This document shows, piece after piece, positions 6,279-6,589 of a stretch of 6,589 bases of DNA. The notes beneath the pieces were generated by a model that worked only from the letters and a program-made list of their open reading frames with translations, had not been told where the DNA came from and did no database searches. Position 1 is the stretch's first letter; every line of letters begins with the position of its first letter. Origin of the DNA: an uncultured Clostridium sp. (GTDB lineage Bacteria; Bacillota; Clostridia; Lachnospirales; Lachnospiraceae); NCBI GenBank assembly GCA_900552885.1, contig USBM01000122.1, forward strand, positions 1-6,589. The letters are read 5' to 3'. The translations under genes were made by a program, and so were the position numbers.

Positions 6279-6352
6279 ACTTACGCATATATACAATTCG
6301 AGCTGCCGCACAATTTTGCGGCAGCTCTTTTTTCCTCTTCTACAGCGTAAGT
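6279..6352. repeat. 8-bp inverted repeat surrounding the phosphorylase terminator
   Basis: ACTTACGC (6279-6286) and GCGTAAGT (6345-6352) are perfect reverse complements, 58 bases apart, with the terminator hairpin nested between them. The left arm begins 6 bases after the phosphorylase stop codon. It may be chance or an outer stem of the transcript end. Confidence 0.4.
6300..6333 (+). terminator. intrinsic terminator of the cellobiose phosphorylase gene
   Basis: GAGCTGCCGCA (6300-6310) pairs perfectly with TGCGGCAGCTC (6317-6327), an 11-bp GC-rich stem with a 6-base loop. It is followed directly by six T (6328-6333) and lies 27 bases after the stop codon. Confidence 0.93.
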
Positions 6353-6383
6353 CGAGTGGGGTGCGAAACATTCAGGCTGTGAG

Positions 6384-6582
6384 ATCGGTTGGTTGGGATA
6401 TAACATATCAACGCAGGCACACAGCACAAGGCATACCTTCGAACTAAGCTTGCAAGCAAGCTAAGGTCTCAGGCATCGCGTTACGAATCGCACGCAGCAG
6501 TACTAGGCTCGAAAATACCTCGCCAAGTGCTGGCGTGCTCCACGTACCTGCTTATGATAAGTGTTATATCCTTACAACCGAT
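6384..6582. repeat. long imperfect inverted repeat, possible small non-coding repeat element
   Basis: The outer arms match strongly in inverted orientation. ATCGGTTG (6384-6391) matches CAACCGAT (6575-6582), and GGATATAACA (6396-6405) matches TGTTATATCC (6562-6571). Further in, TATCA (6406-6410) matches TGATA (6555-6559), GCAGG (6413-6417) matches CCTGC (6547-6551), and CAGCAC (6422-6427) matches GTGCTG (6527-6532), all in order. Local hairpins lie inside: AGCTTG with CAAGCT (6447-6462), and CGCCA with TGGCG (6521-6535). No open reading frame is contained. It resembles a MITE-like or dispersed intergenic repeat, or a structured RNA; the right arm may continue past the window. Confidence 0.6.
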
Positions 6583-6589
6583 ATTTACT

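Larger units (their letters stand above)
6274..6589. other. gene-free right end of the window
   Basis: No convincing coding region is visible on either strand. The stretch holds the phosphorylase terminator (6300-6333), a short inverted repeat around it (6279-6352) and a long imperfect inverted repeat (6384-6582) that runs almost to the window edge. No promoter driving a gene beyond the edge is recognised. Confidence 0.7.

Noticed and set aside
6384..6582. CRISPR array or IS element at the right end
   Set aside because: There are no evenly spaced direct repeats with spacers and no transposase reading frame; the structure is a single inverted repeat.

Overview
The window looks like chromosomal DNA from a low-to-moderate GC Gram-positive anaerobe, most likely a gut or rumen Clostridia member of the Lachnospiraceae type. 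This is inferred from purine-rich Shine-Dalgarno sites, sigma-A type promoters, U-tailed intrinsic terminators and the character of the proteins. No phage, transposase, CRISPR, rRNA or tRNA gene is visible.

Left part (1-1006): a small XRE-type helix-turn-helix regulator (100-435) is followed by a stand-alone HD hydrolase resembling the (p)ppGpp hydrolase domain of RelA/SpoT (544-990). The hydrolase has its own good promoter. A hairpin overlapping its stop codon can terminate transcription from both sides.

Middle part (1038-2509): a Y-family DNA polymerase (DinB/Pol IV-like, minus strand) is divergent from an aldose 1-epimerase gene. Their shared intergenic region holds two back-to-back promoters whose -10 elements form a perfect 9-bp inverted repeat. 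The epimerase mRNA begins with about 145 nt of leader.

Right part (2510-6333): the aldose 1-epimerase (mutarotase) and a full-length GH94 cellobiose phosphorylase lie in tandem, each with its own promoter and terminator. A plausible joint role is cytosolic use of cellobiose. The phosphorylase splits it with phosphate into alpha-glucose 1-phosphate and glucose, and the mutarotase equilibrates the glucose anomers. No transporter, glucokinase or regulator for this pathway lies in the window. The phosphorylase leader can fold into a hairpin with a possible pseudoknot and is the best candidate for an undescribed cis-regulatory RNA here.

Right end (6334-6589): no gene is visible. The stretch is dominated by an imperfect inverted repeat about 200 bp long whose outer ends match closely. 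It looks like a small non-coding repeat element that reaches almost to the window edge.

Most of the window is conventional. The less ordinary parts are the right-end inverted repeat, the phosphorylase leader, the mirror-image divergent promoters and the stand-alone alarmone-hydrolase-like gene.
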